In this document: one piece after another, positions 4,838 through 5,551 of the stretch
Position numbering within the stretch: the first letter of the stretch is position 1
Layout of the letters: every line of letters starts with the position of its first letter
Assembly: GCA_010021705.1 (NCBI GenBank)
Contig: RGMU01000116.1
Span: 1-5,551, forward strand
Reading direction: 5' to 3'
From: Chitinophagia bacterium
GTDB taxonomy: Bacteria; Bacteroidota; Bacteroidia; Chitinophagales; Chitinophagaceae
Length of the DNA stretch: 5,551 bases
The notes under the pieces: model-generated
Databases searched by the model: none
Seen by the model: only the letters and a program-made list of their open reading frames with translations
Told to the model about the DNA's origin: nothing
Translations under genes and position numbers: made by a program

Positions 4838-5551
4838 TCACGCTATGCTACTTATTTCCTCTTCGCTAAGCCTCGTTAATGCTATAATATCCTCTATTGC
4901 CACGCCCATAGCTTTACAATTCTTAGCCATAGTAAGCATGGCTTCTTTAGCACCTTCCGCCTTGCCCTTTTCCATTCCTATTTTCTCCCCCTCCTGCAAG
5001 CCTTCTGCTTTGCCCTTCTCTATGCCTATTTTCTCTCCCTTCACCAAGCCTTCGTTGTAATATGTAGCGTCCCTCAGCTTCTCTTCCACCACTTGCTTTA
5101 TGTAGGCATCGTGTCCGGCTTTGTATTCGGCTTGGGCTAATATTTCATGCACCTTATCACGCGCATCTACCACCTCCGGCAGCACATTGGGCTTGTCCTG
5201 CGGCACATCGTCATACTTTAACAAATATAGCCATTGGTCTTTTAAGTCCTCCCATTTGTTAATGTAATTGCCTAACGAAAACAAATAAAAAGTAGGGCAT
5301 ATATCGCTAAACTTCTTTGCGCCCGTTTTATCACTTTCTGTTTTCGGTAGTTCCAACTCTTCACCGGTATGCGTACCCACCAACTTAGTTTCACCTACAA
5401 ACGAATATTCGTCAGTGTCATCAATGGTGTAATAAAAAAATGTTATAGATATAATTTTTTTAATTTCGTCATACTGCTGCCCGCGCCCAATGCTGTCGGT
5501 GAGTAGATTTGCGGCATAGTATGCCATGCGGTGCATGTTCCAATATTTATA
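4838..5551 (-). CDS. Rpn-type PD-(D/E)XK nuclease family protein, N-terminus beyond the window
   Basis: This is the C-terminal part of a protein of the Rpn/'PD-(D/E)XK nuclease family transposase' group. Related Rpn proteins are DNA endonucleases linked to recombination and, in some bacteria, to phage defence. An ATG lies at 5536, but the frame continues upstream (YKYWN before MHRMAYYAANLL) to the window edge without a stop. The WNMHRMAYYAANLLTDSIGRGQQY segment (split by that ATG) matches the family's region after the catalytic core. The real start and the catalytic residues are therefore outside. Numbering from that ATG, further family features are IISITFFYY (28-36), LELPK (61-65), a Trp/Leu-rich helix (95-107), and a charged helix (EKLRDATYYNEGLVKGEK). 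The tail has a 16-residue repeat at 163-178 and 179-194. It closes with MGVAIEDIIALTRLSEEEISSIA, the usual C-terminal helix pair. It converges on tolC with a 69-base gap. Confidence 0.82.
   Translation of the reverse strand, partial: YKYWNMHRMAYYAANLLTDSIGRGQQYDEIKKIISITFFYYTIDDTDEYSFVGETKLVGTHTGEELELPKTESDKTGAKKFSDICPTFYLFSLGNYINKWEDLKDQWLYLLKYDDVPQDKPNVLPEVVDARDKVHEILAQAEYKAGHDAYIKQVVEEKLRDATYYNEGLVKGEKIGIEKGKAEGLQEGEKIGMEKGKAEGAKEAMLTMAKNCKAMGVAIEDIIALTRLSEEEISSIA
4953..5048. repeat. Two tandem 48-bp units in the nuclease gene tail
   Basis: Units 4953-5000 and 5001-5048 agree at 39 of 48 positions by eye. They encode GLVKGEKIGIEKGKAE and GLQEGEKIGMEKGKAE (13 of 16 identical). Most differences are at third codon positions, so the duplication is not fresh and the protein sequence has been kept. 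Gly/Glu/Lys-rich repeats of this type are common before the C-terminal helices of the family. Confidence 0.85.

Noticed and set aside
4953..5048. CRISPR-like repeat
   Set aside because: The two 48-bp units are directly adjacent, with no spacers, in frame and inside a coding region; they are a protein repeat.
4845..5060. Plus-strand frame rich in Ser, Pro and Leu, with repeats
   Set aside because: It is the complement of the repeated Gly/Glu/Lys tail of the nuclease gene; the apparent repeats come from that tail.

Overview
The window looks like chromosomal DNA of a member of the Bacteroidota. Three things point there. The SPOR, TolC-type and PhaC proteins have Bacteroidota-like features. There are no clear Shine-Dalgarno sequences. 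Exact matches to the phylum's -7 promoter box (TAnnTTTG) lie shortly before three genes (vapB-like, phaC-like and tolC-like). Genus and species cannot be read from the sequence; an environmental Chitinophagales/Sphingobacteriales-type lineage is only a guess.

Layout from left to right: (1) a secreted SPOR-domain protein on the plus strand (8-523); (2) an unrecognised exported protein, probably a small outer-membrane beta-barrel (580-1296); (3) a two-gene toxin-antitoxin operon, a VapB-like antitoxin overlapping a PIN-domain VapC ribonuclease (1368-1960), with its own -7 box and an imperfect 22-bp dyad that would suit an autoregulatory operator; (4) a symmetrical, probably bidirectional terminator (2047-2078); (5) on the minus strand, a 351-residue PHA synthase of the class III PhaC type (2105-3160); (6) divergently, on the plus strand, a TolC-family outer-membrane efflux protein (best start 3329, end 4768); (7) converging on it from the right edge, the C-terminal part of an Rpn/PD-(D/E)XK-type nuclease ('putative transposase' family) with a duplicated Gly/Glu/Lys-rich tail (4838 to beyond 5551).

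The genes do not form one pathway. SPOR protein, beta-barrel candidate and TolC are all envelope proteins; the PHA synthase belongs to carbon storage; vapBC and the Rpn-type gene are typical accessory or mobile content. The stretch from about 580 to 1960 is visibly AT-richer than the SPOR, phaC and tolC genes, which suggests that the beta-barrel candidate and the toxin-antitoxin pair arrived separately. No RNA gene, CRISPR array, insertion-sequence end or integrase was seen. I do not see a clearly new multi-gene system; the most useful leads are the vapBC control region, the PhaC without a visible partner subunit, and the control elements between phaC and tolC.
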